Below, in pieces: positions 32,791 to 41,649 of a stretch of DNA of 49,111 nucleotides. The notes beneath the pieces were generated by a model. It was not told the origin of the DNA, did no database searches, and saw only the letters and a list, made by a program, of their open reading frames with translations. The DNA lies in NCBI GenBank assembly GCA_947630805.1, contig CANRIV010000013.1, forward strand, positions 1 through 49,111. The letters are read 5' to 3'. The translations under genes and the position numbers were made by a program. The DNA is from an uncultured Lachnospiraceae bacterium (lineage in GTDB: Bacteria; Bacillota; Clostridia; Lachnospirales; Lachnospiraceae). Numbering within the stretch: position 1 is the first letter of the stretch; each line of letters opens with the position of its first letter.

Positions 32791-33465
32791 TTAAAGTGCA
32801 TATAATATAATAGCAAAAAAGTGGAGCACACTTCCGGCAATGATGAAAAGGTGGAATATGGAGTGCATCCACTTTTTCTTTTTGCCGATGCCATAAAGAA
32901 TGGAGCCTATCGTGTAGGCAATACCTCCGGTAACCAGAAAAAGTGTGCCGCCAAACTGCATGACATCATAAGTCTGACGGATAAAAAATATAATGACCCA
33001 GCCCATCGCAAGATAACAGAACATAGAAAAAAATCTGTATTTTTTCAGGTCGATTGCGGTAAGGGAACATGCAAGGATTGCACAGCCCCATATAAGCGCA
33101 AAGAGTGACCAGGTAAGAATTGGATAAACAGGTCGCATTGCTACCAGAAGGATTGGAGTATAGCTTCCGGCAATTAAGAAGTAAATCGTGCAGTGATCCA
33201 AAACCTGCATGACTTTTTTTCCCATACCGGGCCTGAGACCATGATAAATACTGGACATCGTATAAAGTGTAATTAAGGTAATTCCGTAAATACAACTGGA
33301 AATTACACCAATGGCACTGTGAGAACGGGCCGCAGTAATAATACATAGTACCAGGGCGGCGACGCCCAGAGCGCCTCCCGCAATGTGTGAAACCATATTA
33401 AAAATTTCTTCTCCTTTGGAGTACGTTGGTAATTGCCTGTCTGCTAATTTTGTTCTTGTATTCAT
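32791..33465 (-). CDS. trhA: Hemolysin III family (PAQR-type) membrane protein
   Basis: This 224-residue seven-TM protein of the hemolysin III/TrhA family, related to progestin and adiponectin receptors, has the family motifs EEIFNMVSHIAGGALGV, SSIYHGL (Ser and His), VLDHCTIYFLIAGSYTPI and the C-terminal HSIFHLFIIAGSVLHFF. Conserved Asp and His residues of the presumed metal site are present. The family affects membrane energetics and fluidity in other bacteria. Haemolysis is not implied. GGAGG sits six bases from the ATG. Confidence 0.9.
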   Translation of the reverse strand: MNTRTKLADRQLPTYSKGEEIFNMVSHIAGGALGVAALVLCIITAARSHSAIGVISSCIYGITLITLYTMSSIYHGLRPGMGKKVMQVLDHCTIYFLIAGSYTPILLVAMRPVYPILTWSLFALIWGCAILACSLTAIDLKKYRFFSMFCYLAMGWVIIFFIRQTYDVMQFGGTLFLVTGGIAYTIGSILYGIGKKKKWMHSIFHLFIIAGSVLHFFAIILYAL

Positions 33466-33573
33466 AAAAACCCTCCATTTTATTCAGTATATGTATCCAT
33501 AAAAAAACTATAACAAAAATAAAAATAATATTTGTATTGTGTAACAAGAATAAAAAATGTCCAACCACAAGAC

Positions 33574-33590
33574 GTAGTATTAAATACTAC
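33574..33590. promoter_or_regulatory. Perfect inverted repeat upstream of the Tad operon
   Basis: GTAGTATT-A-AATACTAC is an 8+8 bp dyad with a one-base centre, 54 bases before the -35 box of the Tad promoter. It is immediately followed by CATATGAGTAT. It is a candidate operator. The TACTACATATG part recalls BlaI/MecI-type half-sites, but no such regulator gene is nearby. Confidence 0.5.
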
Positions 33591-33644
33591 ATATGAGTAT
33601 AATGGTGCAAATATACTCTGTCAAGAAAATTTTTAAAAAAACTA

Positions 33645-33673
33645 TAGACATTTTGTTTAAATACATATATAAT
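33645..33673 (+). promoter_or_regulatory. Promoter of the Tad operon
   Basis: TAGACA, 17-base spacer, perfect TATAAT. Transcription would start near 33680, which excludes upstream start codons of the first gene. Confidence 0.75.
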
Positions 33674-33709
33674 ATGTGCATATACAAAAACAGAAAGAGA
33701 GAAAAGAGT

Positions 33710-34711
33710 GTGAAAAAAGAAATTTTAGCGGTATGTGATGAGGATGAAGGGTATGTTAAGAGATTTATGGAATATCTTACAGAGAAAAATGATATGCCTT
33801 TTGAGTTGATTGCTTTTACAAAAAAGGAGGAATTATTGTGTTATTTGGAGGAAAATAAAGTATATATTCTCTTAATTGCAGCAGAAATAATGACGGAAAC
33901 GCTGAAGGAAAAAAATATTAAAACCATTTTACTGCTATCATCTGGAGATATAAAAATGGAGCTGGAAGAATATAAATCCGTCTATAAATATCAATCCATA
34001 GAAAAAATTATGCGGACGTTGCTGGAATATTTTGTGTCCACGCAGGAGAAGGCGATAGCTGTGGCTAAAAGAGAAAATGAGATAATAGGAGTATATTCTC
34101 CGGTGGGAAGAACGGGTAAAACAACATTCGCATTTACTTTGGGGCAGGTATTTGCCACGGATTTTCAGACACTTTATATCAATATGGAAGAATTTTCAGC
34201 GTTTTCTAAAATTATGAAAGAGGATTATCCGGGAGATTTATCGGATTTAATGTATTTTTATAGGCAGAATCCTGATGTGTTACCGGTAAAACTACAGGCA
34301 GTCGTTCAACATATTCATGGAATGGATTATGTTCCACCTATGATTTTTTCTGAAGATTTGAGAAATGTTTCCATAGAGCAGTGGTTGGGATTTCTGGCTA
34401 CAATTAAAAATTTTACATCATATGAAAAAATTATTTTAGACTTAGGGAATATGCTGGGCAATATTTTTCAGGTATTGGAAATATGCAGCCGGATTTATAT
34501 GCCAATCTGTAAAGACCATCTCTCCCAGATGAAAATCTCAGCATTTGAAGAATATTTGTTAAAGCGGGGATGGGAGGATATTTTGAATAAAACAGAAAAA
34601 GTCGATGTACCATATCAGGAATCTTTTGAAAATGAGGACAATTATTTTGAGCAAAAGTTATGGGGAGAAGTGGGAGACTATGTCCGAAAAGTGTCAGCCG
34701 GTTTCTGCTGA
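33710..34711 (+). CDS. TadZ/CpaE-like P-loop ATPase
   Basis: This 333-residue protein is first in the Tad operon. The N-terminal ~120 residues look like a receiver-type fold (ILAVCDEDEGYVKRFMEYL) without a clear phosphorylation site. A MinD/ParA-like domain follows, with the deviant Walker A GVYSPVGRTGKTT and IILDLGN as Walker B. In Tad systems TadZ/CpaE positions the pilus machinery at a pole. The frame is open from 33593, but the promoter at 33645-33673 leaves GTG 33710 as the plausible start. It overlaps cpaF by 32 bases. Confidence 0.8.
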   Translation: MKKEILAVCDEDEGYVKRFMEYLTEKNDMPFELIAFTKKEELLCYLEENKVYILLIAAEIMTETLKEKNIKTILLLSSGDIKMELEEYKSVYKYQSIEKIMRTLLEYFVSTQEKAIAVAKRENEIIGVYSPVGRTGKTTFAFTLGQVFATDFQTLYINMEEFSAFSKIMKEDYPGDLSDLMYFYRQNPDVLPVKLQAVVQHIHGMDYVPPMIFSEDLRNVSIEQWLGFLATIKNFTSYEKIILDLGNMLGNIFQVLEICSRIYMPICKDHLSQMKISAFEEYLLKRGWEDILNKTEKVDVPYQESFENEDNYFEQKLWGEVGDYVRKVSAGFC

Positions 34712-35948
34712 AGCAGAACAAAATAAATATGATATTGAGAAAATCAGGCAGCAGGTTATTGAAGCGCTGGATATGAGTAGAGAGCCGGAAGACAGGGAAA
34801 TACATGAAATTATTGACTGCATTATTGAAAATAATTATGAATATCGATATATGCCGATTCAGGAACGATATGTATTGCATAAGAGAATATATCATTCTGT
34901 CAGAGGACTGGGTATTATAGAGGATTTTCTGTCAGATGAAAATATTACGGAAATTATGGTCAATGGTACAGAAAATATTTTTGTAGAAAGAAACGGTTTC
35001 ATTGAAAAAATATCTGGGAGATTTTATACGGAAAGCAGATTAAGAGATATTATTCAACAGATTGTAGCAAGGACCAATCGCAGGGTAAATGAATCAAATC
35101 CCATAGCAGATGCCCGGCTGGAAGATGGCTCAAGAGTAAATATTGTTTTGCCTCCGGTGGCATTGGACGGGGCCGTTATTACAATTCGAAAGTTTCCAAA
35201 GGAAAATATTACGATGGAGCATTTAATTCAGTGGAACAGTATTACGAGAGAAGCGGCAAACTTTTTAAAAAAACTTGTCCAGGCAGGATACAATATTTTT
35301 ATTTGTGGTGGGACGGGATCCGGAAAGACGACTTTCTTAAATGTACTGTCGAATTTTATACCTTCACAAGAGCGGGTTATTACAATAGAAGATTCTGCTG
35401 AATTACAGCTAAAAGGGATTGAAAACATAATACGGATGGAAACCCGACAGGCAAACAGTGAAGGGGAAAATGAGATAACAATCAGAGATTTAATTAAAAC
35501 ATCTCTGCGGATGCGGCCGGATAGAATTATTGTGGGAGAAGTGCGGGGAAAAGAAGCGCTGGACATGCTGCAGGCGATGAATACAGGGCATGATGGCTCA
35601 ATGAGCACAGGACATGCAAATTCTACAAAAGATATGTTATCCCGTTTAGAGACAATGGTGCTAATCGGAATTGATATGCCGCTTGCGGCAATTAGAGCGC
35701 AAATCGCTTCGGGAATTGACATTATGGTATATCTTGGAAGAGTCAGAGATAAAACCAGAAAAGTTTTGAGTATTGATGAAGTCTGTAATGTTGTTTCAGG
35801 AGACATTGTTTTAAATCCATTGTTTGAATTTGTGGAAGAAGAGTCAGCACAAATGGTAAAAGGAAGGCTGGTACAGACGCAAAACACACTGATAAACAGA
35901 GAAAAATTAAAAAGCAGAGGAATTGTAATGCAGGGGGAATATGAATAG
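34680..35948 (+). CDS. cpaF: Tad pilus assembly ATPase CpaF/TadA
   Basis: This 422-residue type II/IV secretion ATPase powers pilin assembly. Walker A CGGTGSGKTTFLNVLS is at ~residue 205, followed by the Asp box, VGEVRGKEALDMLQAMNTGH and the His box GSMSTGHANS. The N-terminal helical domain contains LGIIEDFLSDENITEIMVNG, typical of CpaF. The frame extends upstream to 34605, but GGGAG just before ATG 34680 gives the best start. The gene begins inside the 3' end of the TadZ gene and ends 8 bases into tadB. Confidence 0.94.
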   Translation: MSEKCQPVSAEAEQNKYDIEKIRQQVIEALDMSREPEDREIHEIIDCIIENNYEYRYMPIQERYVLHKRIYHSVRGLGIIEDFLSDENITEIMVNGTENIFVERNGFIEKISGRFYTESRLRDIIQQIVARTNRRVNESNPIADARLEDGSRVNIVLPPVALDGAVITIRKFPKENITMEHLIQWNSITREAANFLKKLVQAGYNIFICGGTGSGKTTFLNVLSNFIPSQERVITIEDSAELQLKGIENIIRMETRQANSEGENEITIRDLIKTSLRMRPDRIIVGEVRGKEALDMLQAMNTGHDGSMSTGHANSTKDMLSRLETMVLIGIDMPLAAIRAQIASGIDIMVYLGRVRDKTRKVLSIDEVCNVVSGDIVLNPLFEFVEEESAQMVKGRLVQTQNTLINREKLKSRGIVMQGEYE

Positions 35949-36678
35949 TAACATAACAAAAAGGGAATATATTATAAATTTATGTTTTATTGTAAGTAGT
36001 CTACTGCTGGTGGCAAAATTATTTTACGGAAAATTTATTGTAGCAGTATTTTTACTTCCTCTGACGATACCGATTATGTGTGAGCGAAAACATAAGATAC
36101 AAAGAAAGAAGAAGAGAGCTTTGGAAAAACAGTTTAAAGAAATGCTGATTTCACTGTCAGACGCTTTGAACACAGGCTATTCCTTGGAAAATGCGGTGGG
36201 GGAAAGTTATCGGGATATGATTTCTCTCTATGGATATCACGGCAATATTTGTGTGCAGTTAAGACAGATGATTTCTCAAATTAAGTTGAATGTCACTGTA
36301 GAAACAGTATTTCGGGATTTTGGAAAACATTCCGGGTTAAAAAATGCAGTTTTTTTTGCCAACATTATTTCTGTCGTAAAACGGACAGGTGGAAATATGA
36401 CTGAATTGATAAAAAATGTCACAGAAAATATTGTCTTAAAAGAAACAGTTCGGGAAGAAATCGAAGTGATGATTCACGAAAAAAAGATGGAACAAAAGGT
36501 AATGCTGATAATTCCTTTGGTACTTATTCTATATGTAAATGTTACTTCACCGGGTTTTCTCTCTGTCATGTATCAGGGAATTATTGGTCCGACAGTCATG
36601 ACAATATTTGTGATTCTATATGCTGCGGCATATTTATGGACAGAAAAATGTATTGAAAAGGGGGAACGATGGGAATAA
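35941..36678 (+). CDS. tadB: TadB-like inner membrane protein
   Basis: This 245-residue membrane protein carries the T2SSF (GspF-type) domain. Two N-terminal TM helices are followed by a cytoplasmic part with EMLISLSDALNTGYSLENAV and KRTGGNMTELI, then two C-terminal helices. It forms the platform with TadC. The gene overlaps both cpaF (8 bases) and the next gene (10 bases). Confidence 0.88.
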   Translation: MNSNITKREYIINLCFIVSSLLLVAKLFYGKFIVAVFLLPLTIPIMCERKHKIQRKKKRALEKQFKEMLISLSDALNTGYSLENAVGESYRDMISLYGYHGNICVQLRQMISQIKLNVTVETVFRDFGKHSGLKNAVFFANIISVVKRTGGNMTELIKNVTENIVLKETVREEIEVMIHEKKMEQKVMLIIPLVLILYVNVTSPGFLSVMYQGIIGPTVMTIFVILYAAAYLWTEKCIEKGERWE

Positions 36679-38105
36679 TTGGAGCAGTTTTACTGTTCTT
36701 CTGGCTGGTTTTGTATTTGTGTACAATTTCTTACAAAAAGAAACTTCGCAAAAAAATAGATAAAAGAAAACATAAATTATGGCTGCTTTATGGAATGTCT
36801 ATGTTTCTTACAGATAAAATACCTGAGAAATGGATTGCAAAAAAGAGTCCGACAGATAGTTATCTGAAAAGCCTGACAGTAAAAGAAAATATAAAAAAAG
36901 AGAAGTATTTTTACCTGGTAGAAAAAATTTCGGTATGTCTTTTGGCAGTATTTTTGGTATTGGTAATAGGAAACGCAGTGTACTGGGTAGAGAACACAGA
37001 AAATTATAAAATAAAAGATTTAAAGAGAGATCAATGGAAAGATTTATCTTATACACTGACTGCAATGAGTGAAGATGGAGAGAAAGAAACGATTCAGATA
37101 AAGGTGGCAAAGAAAAAACAGTCAAAAGAAGATATTCAAAAACTTTTAAAAGAAAAAGAGCAGAAATTGATAGAAACAGTATTGGGCAATAATTCCAGTC
37201 CAAATCATGTGCAATATCCCTTAAACTTAGTCACATCAATTGGAGAAGAAAATATTTTGGTGGAATGGGAAATTGATGATAAAGAAACGCTTCATTATGA
37301 CGGGACGATTTCGGAAAATGTACCAGAACAGGGAAAGCTTGTCACACTGACTGCGACATTAATCATGGAGGAAGTTTCTGAAAATGTTACCTTTTGCGTA
37401 AATATATATCCTAATAAAAAGAATGGAATATTACAGAAGAAAATACAAGATTATATAGACCAAGGGGATGAAAATCAGAATCGAGTAGCGCTTCCCCAAA
37501 AGATTGGAGAAAAAAATATATCGTATTATACGGAAATTTCTCATAATGCAGGGTATGTTTTTATTTTTGGAATGGCAGATGTCGTTTGCCTGTTTTTTCT
37601 AAAGGACAGAGAGTTAAAAACACAGGTAAAGGAGAGAAAAGAGCAGTTACAGGATGATTATCCTGAGATTGTAAGTAAAATTCTTTTGTATTATGGTGCA
37701 GGACTTTCTGTTTCCTCAGCGCTTGAAAATATTTTGCAGACATATCATCAGGAAAAAGAAGAGGGAGGGGAAAGAAGATATGCTTATGAGGAAATGGAGA
37801 TGGCTCTAACAAAAATAAAAAGCGGAGTATCTGAGATAACAGCATTGATAGAGTATGGAAACCGATGTGGCACACATAGCTATATTAAAATGGTCAACAT
37901 CATAATACAGAATTTAAGAAGGGGAACAAGAGAAATGACCACTGTTTTAAAAAGCGAAGCATCGGGATCAATATTAGATAAAAAACACAGAAAATTAAAA
38001 GAAGGTGGAGAAATATCAACAAAATTGCTGGGTCCTATGATACTAATGCTGATTATATCAATAGGAATCATTATAGTGCCGGCTTTTCTATCAATTCCTT
38101 TATAA
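36669..38105 (+). CDS. tadC: TadC-like protein with a large inserted ectodomain
   Basis: This 478-residue protein is much longer than usual TadC (about 300). The C-terminal ~180 residues are T2SSF-like (DDYPEIVSKILLYYGAGLSV, IEYGNRCGTHSYIKMV, a terminal TM). TM helices lie near 1-18 and 88-108. Residues ~110-295 form an extracytoplasmic insert with Ig-like beta sequence (VEWEIDD, YDGTISENVPEQGKLVTLTA), resembling the atrophied bacterial Ig-like domain. A further TM near 300-318 returns the chain to the platform part. The insert could contact the pilus or the cell wall. It overlaps tadB by 10 bases. Confidence 0.8.
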   Translation: MGIIGAVLLFFWLVLYLCTISYKKKLRKKIDKRKHKLWLLYGMSMFLTDKIPEKWIAKKSPTDSYLKSLTVKENIKKEKYFYLVEKISVCLLAVFLVLVIGNAVYWVENTENYKIKDLKRDQWKDLSYTLTAMSEDGEKETIQIKVAKKKQSKEDIQKLLKEKEQKLIETVLGNNSSPNHVQYPLNLVTSIGEENILVEWEIDDKETLHYDGTISENVPEQGKLVTLTATLIMEEVSENVTFCVNIYPNKKNGILQKKIQDYIDQGDENQNRVALPQKIGEKNISYYTEISHNAGYVFIFGMADVVCLFFLKDRELKTQVKERKEQLQDDYPEIVSKILLYYGAGLSVSSALENILQTYHQEKEEGGERRYAYEEMEMALTKIKSGVSEITALIEYGNRCGTHSYIKMVNIIIQNLRRGTREMTTVLKSEASGSILDKKHRKLKEGGEISTKLLGPMILMLIISIGIIIVPAFLSIPL

Positions 38106-38191
38106 AAATAAAATAGGAAAAGGACAGATTTTGGAATTAAAGTTTATATGACAAAAATTGTGATGAAAGAGAGAAAGGAAGAAAAAGAGGA

Positions 38192-38371
38192 ATGAAAAAT
38201 TTAAAAGAAAAAATAAAAAAAATATTAAAAGATGAAAGCGGAATGGGAGTAATAGAGATTGTACTGATTATTTTGGTCCTGGTAGGTTTGGCATTTGTAT
38301 TCAAAAATCAGATTAGTGGTGTGGCAAACGGAATATATGATTCCATTAAGACACAGGTAGAAGCTTTTTGA
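38192..38371 (+). CDS. flp: Flp-type pilin
   Basis: This 59-residue prepilin has a basic leader (MKNLKEKIKKILKDESG) followed by MGVIEIVLIILVLVGLAFVF, a hydrophobic helix with the Glu (E22) typical of type IVb Flp pilins. The cleavage site is probably after the Gly of ESG. A short C-terminal part ends TQVEAF. AAGAGG precedes the ATG. It is the expected major subunit and the substrate of the prepilin peptidase encoded at 41191. It overlaps the reading frame of the next gene's region and lies 86 bases after tadC. Confidence 0.85.
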   Translation: MKNLKEKIKKILKDESGMGVIEIVLIILVLVGLAFVFKNQISGVANGIYDSIKTQVEAF

Positions 38372-38373
38372 TT

Positions 38374-40245
38374 ATGAAATGGAAAGGAAGTATTACAATT
38401 TATATCAGTTTAATTCTGACTGCGCTGATATTTTTATTCAGTACAATAGCAGAATCAGCCAGATTAAATGTGGTATGTGTCCGGAGCAGGGACATAACAC
38501 AGATGGCAGTAGATTCTGTTATGGCAGGGTATGCGCAGCAGGTTTATGACGATTATGGGATATTACTTGTATGGGAAAATATTTCAGCAGAAGAACAGCT
38601 GAGAAAATACATACAGGCTAATATAAAGATGGCAGATTTGAATGGAAGAGGGGGAAATTTTTTAAAAACAGATTTAGAAAAAACAGAAATAAAATCCATA
38701 CAATATGTAACAGAGAATTTGGGAAAAGGATTTGTTGAACAGGTATGTAATTACATGAAGTATGCCGGAACTGCGCAGGCTGCGGATGAACTTAAAAAAC
38801 AATATCAGAAGTATGAAGAGAAAAATACAGATACAAAAGAAAATGTTACAAAGGTAGTCGGAGATAACACCGGGGAACTATGCGAACTGGTGGATAAAAT
38901 AAATGATATCTGTAAAGAACTGAAAGATACAAAAGATTTGGAACAAAAGGAAAACACGGTCAGACAAATGCAGGAAGGAACAGAAAATTATGTAAACCAG
39001 GAAAAAGACGGACAAATGATAATGAAGTTCCGAAAAGAGTGGAAAGAATTCATCGCATTGTTGGAGAGTAAAGCGGACATTGTGGATGAAGCCATTAGAT
39101 TTTCTGAAAATTACGAAAGAAAAAAAGAAATTTTTTTAAATGAAAATGGATACACTGCCGGGGAAAAAGATTACATCAGCGACAACCTGAAAATTTTGGA
39201 AAACATAAGAGACAAAATAAAGGAGAGTAGAGAACTTAATGTTTTAGAATTTTCAGAAATTGCTTTAGAAAGTAATACAGAGTTAAAAATATTTTTTAAC
39301 AATATAAAGGAAATCATACAAAATATGAAGTCCCTTACTGTTCAAAAATCTGAAAAAGAAAATGTAAAGGACAAGAAAATTTATGATACTGCCGTACAAT
39401 TTTTAAATACCCAGATATTGTCTTTGGTCATAGAAAATGTGGAACAGATATCAAACGCTGCTCTCTTGAATTCTAATCTGCCATCAGAAAAACAAAAAGA
39501 AAAAGACAGTAGGAAAACTGGTTGGAACGAAAAAAGCGCATTAATTTTATATGCAAATAGAAAATTCGGGAATTATTTAAGTCCTAAAAAGGACACAGTG
39601 TTGCAATACGAAATAGAATATATTCTGAATGGACAACAAAATGATAAAGAAAATCTGGCAAAAAATATTGAAAAAATAGTAGCGGTAAGATGTGGATTAA
39701 ATATGGCATATCTTATGACGGATAAAACAAAAATGGCAGAGATTACAGCGGTAGCTTCCGGTGTTTCTACAGCGATAGGACTGCCTTTTTTGGAGCCGAT
39801 TGTCAAAGGAGTGTTGACCACGGCGTGGTCTACGGCAGAAGCTGTCAGTGATATAAAATCTTTGCTCAAAGGAAAGAAAATCCCGCTGATTAAGAAAAAA
39901 GAAGAGTGGAAGACTTCCCTGTCAAACTTAAATGCAAACACTTCGTCAAATGAAAAAAGAGGATTGGACTATCAGGCTTATTGTAATGTTTTACTTATGA
40001 TGGGGGATTTTCAGAAATATATTTATCGGGAGATGGATTTAATACAACAAAATATACAAAAACGTTACCAAAAAGAATTTCTTATGGAAAAGTGCTTTAC
40101 CCGGATAGAGATTCAGGCAGATTACTATACACAGCCATTGTTTGTGGCATTACCATGGAGTCTTCGCCTGCTCAATCATAATTACGGCGGATATGAATAT
40201 TCTGTGGACGGACAGGGAGCATATGAAGAATCAAAAGAAAAATAA
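38374..40245 (+). CDS. Large Tad-locus membrane-anchored protein
   Basis: This 623-residue protein has one N-terminal TM (~7-28, GSITIYISLILTALIFLFST) and a long, charged, largely helical extracytoplasmic region with predicted coiled coils (~90-330). A hydrophobic stretch (~470-500) is possibly a second membrane segment. The N-terminus resembles the TadE/TadG pseudopilin type of helix, and genes of this size and position occur in clostridial Tad loci (DUF5702-like, from memory). ATG 38374 is preferred to TTG 38368. It overlaps the next gene by 23 bases. Role inferred as structural or scaffold protein of the pilus. Confidence 0.65.
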   Translation: MKWKGSITIYISLILTALIFLFSTIAESARLNVVCVRSRDITQMAVDSVMAGYAQQVYDDYGILLVWENISAEEQLRKYIQANIKMADLNGRGGNFLKTDLEKTEIKSIQYVTENLGKGFVEQVCNYMKYAGTAQAADELKKQYQKYEEKNTDTKENVTKVVGDNTGELCELVDKINDICKELKDTKDLEQKENTVRQMQEGTENYVNQEKDGQMIMKFRKEWKEFIALLESKADIVDEAIRFSENYERKKEIFLNENGYTAGEKDYISDNLKILENIRDKIKESRELNVLEFSEIALESNTELKIFFNNIKEIIQNMKSLTVQKSEKENVKDKKIYDTAVQFLNTQILSLVIENVEQISNAALLNSNLPSEKQKEKDSRKTGWNEKSALILYANRKFGNYLSPKKDTVLQYEIEYILNGQQNDKENLAKNIEKIVAVRCGLNMAYLMTDKTKMAEITAVASGVSTAIGLPFLEPIVKGVLTTAWSTAEAVSDIKSLLKGKKIPLIKKKEEWKTSLSNLNANTSSNEKRGLDYQAYCNVLLMMGDFQKYIYREMDLIQQNIQKRYQKEFLMEKCFTRIEIQADYYTQPLFVALPWSLRLLNHNYGGYEYSVDGQGAYEESKEK

Positions 40246-41191
40246 TATAAATCCAATACAAAATAATAATAGTATTTTTGATTGGGAGATAAAAGACGTA
40301 AGGTGTATGGACACGTCCTTTTTTCAGCCTGCAAATAAAATAAAAATAAAAAAAGATTGTGTTTCTCTCCAAGTACATAAGTCAATAAAATTAAAAGAAA
40401 AATTAAATATGCAAAAAGAGCAAAAAAGGGCGTGTCTATGCACCTTACGTGGAAGTATTACTTTAGAAGCGGCGATTGCCACTACAATTCTGATATTTTT
40501 TCTGTTTTTCTTTATAAGTTTTTTAACAGCATTATATATGCAGGCATCTGTTCAGATAAAAGTAAATAATATATCTACCGCTTATGCAAAAAAAGCATTT
40601 TACTTAAAGAGAGCGAAGGAAGCAATTCAGTATAAAGAGGAGACGGAGAATACGGATGAAACAATAGAACAGTTTCAGCAAAATTTAAAAAATTTTTCTT
40701 TTTTTATTTTTCAGGCAGACGGATTAAATTTTATGGATAGCCGATATGAAAATGGAATGGTGGATGTTGTCGTAAAATACCAGATAAAAGTACCTTATGT
40801 AAACTTATATTACAGTATCAGGCAACGCTCTTATCTAAAAGATTGGAGTGGAACGGATATTGCAAAAAAGAATAAAATTGTCTATATCACAGAGACCGGA
40901 AAAGTATACCATACAACGAAAAATTGCAGCCATCTGGCAATTCATATCAAAAAAACCAATTATGAAAACATACAGTGGAAAAGAAATAACAGTGGAGCAA
41001 AATATGCAGGATGCAGTCTTTGTGCCAAAAATAAACTGCAAAGTGGAACGATAGTTTTCTTTACGGAGGATGGAACAAAATATCATACGACGCTTATGTG
41101 CAGCAAAATACGGCGAACAATTATAGAGGCAGATATGGAAGAGGTAAAAGACATGAGGGCGTGTTTGGATTGTGCGCAGGAGGGAAAATAA
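40223..41191 (+). CDS. TadE-like protein with two C-terminal Cys/His repeats
   Basis: This 322-residue protein has ~75 polar N-terminal residues, then GSITLEAAIATTILIFF (the TadE-type pilin-like helix, Glu conserved), then an extracellular region. Near the end are two similar modules, VYITETGKVYHTTKNC...CSLC and VFFTEDGTKYHTTLMC...CLDC. Each has Tyr-His-Thr-Thr, a Cys and a CxxC pair, suggesting a metal site or disulfide knot. ATG 40223 has GGGAG three bases upstream. Earlier codons lie inside the preceding gene. The stop shares a base with the prepilin peptidase start. Confidence 0.75.
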   Translation: MKNQKKNNINPIQNNNSIFDWEIKDVRCMDTSFFQPANKIKIKKDCVSLQVHKSIKLKEKLNMQKEQKRACLCTLRGSITLEAAIATTILIFFLFFFISFLTALYMQASVQIKVNNISTAYAKKAFYLKRAKEAIQYKEETENTDETIEQFQQNLKNFSFFIFQADGLNFMDSRYENGMVDVVVKYQIKVPYVNLYYSIRQRSYLKDWSGTDIAKKNKIVYITETGKVYHTTKNCSHLAIHIKKTNYENIQWKRNNSGAKYAGCSLCAKNKLQSGTIVFFTEDGTKYHTTLMCSKIRRTIIEADMEEVKDMRACLDCAQEGK

Positions 41192-41604
41192 TGTACAAAA
41201 TATGGGCAATAGGATTTTTACTGATATGTGCATTTTCCGATCTGAAAGAAATGAAAGTATATTCCAAGGTTTGCGTTTTTCATTTGATGGCAGCGGGAAT
41301 CGTACATTCTGCATGCAGGGATATGGCTGGCCGGACATTTTTTTTCGTTGCAGCAATGGGAGGATTGTTTTGGATCATTAGTATAATTACAAAAGATGCG
41401 CTGGGAAAAGGAGATGCACTTGTCATTGTGACAGTGGGTGCTATTTCCGGGATGACGTTTCTGATTTCGACAATGATTTTGGGATTTTTCTTATGTTCTC
41501 TATTTTCGCTCGCAGTACTATTATCTGGAAAAGCCAAAATGTGCAGCAGTATACCGCTGATTCCGTTTTTATTGATTGGAGCAGTTTTGTCATACTTTTT
41601 TTAG
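41191..41604 (+). CDS. Prepilin peptidase (TadV/CpaA type)
   Basis: This 137-residue minimal type IV prepilin peptidase has about four TM helices. The two catalytic aspartates lie in SDLKEMKV (~18-25) and the GxGD motif GKGDALV (~73-79). There is no N-methyltransferase domain, as in Tad systems. GGAGG is six bases before the ATG, which overlaps the previous stop by one base. It should mature the Flp and TadE-like precursors of this operon. Confidence 0.88.
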   Translation: MYKIWAIGFLLICAFSDLKEMKVYSKVCVFHLMAAGIVHSACRDMAGRTFFFVAAMGGLFWIISIITKDALGKGDALVIVTVGAISGMTFLISTMILGFFLCSLFSLAVLLSGKAKMCSSIPLIPFLLIGAVLSYFF

Positions 41605-41649
41605 AAGAGAATCTACTTGTAAATAAATATTCGTGAAAAAGGAGCGCGT

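Noticed and set aside
33593-33709. Longer N-terminus for the TadZ-like protein
   Set aside because: The segment contains the promoter -35 and -10 boxes and would precede the transcript start. GTG 33710 is preferred.
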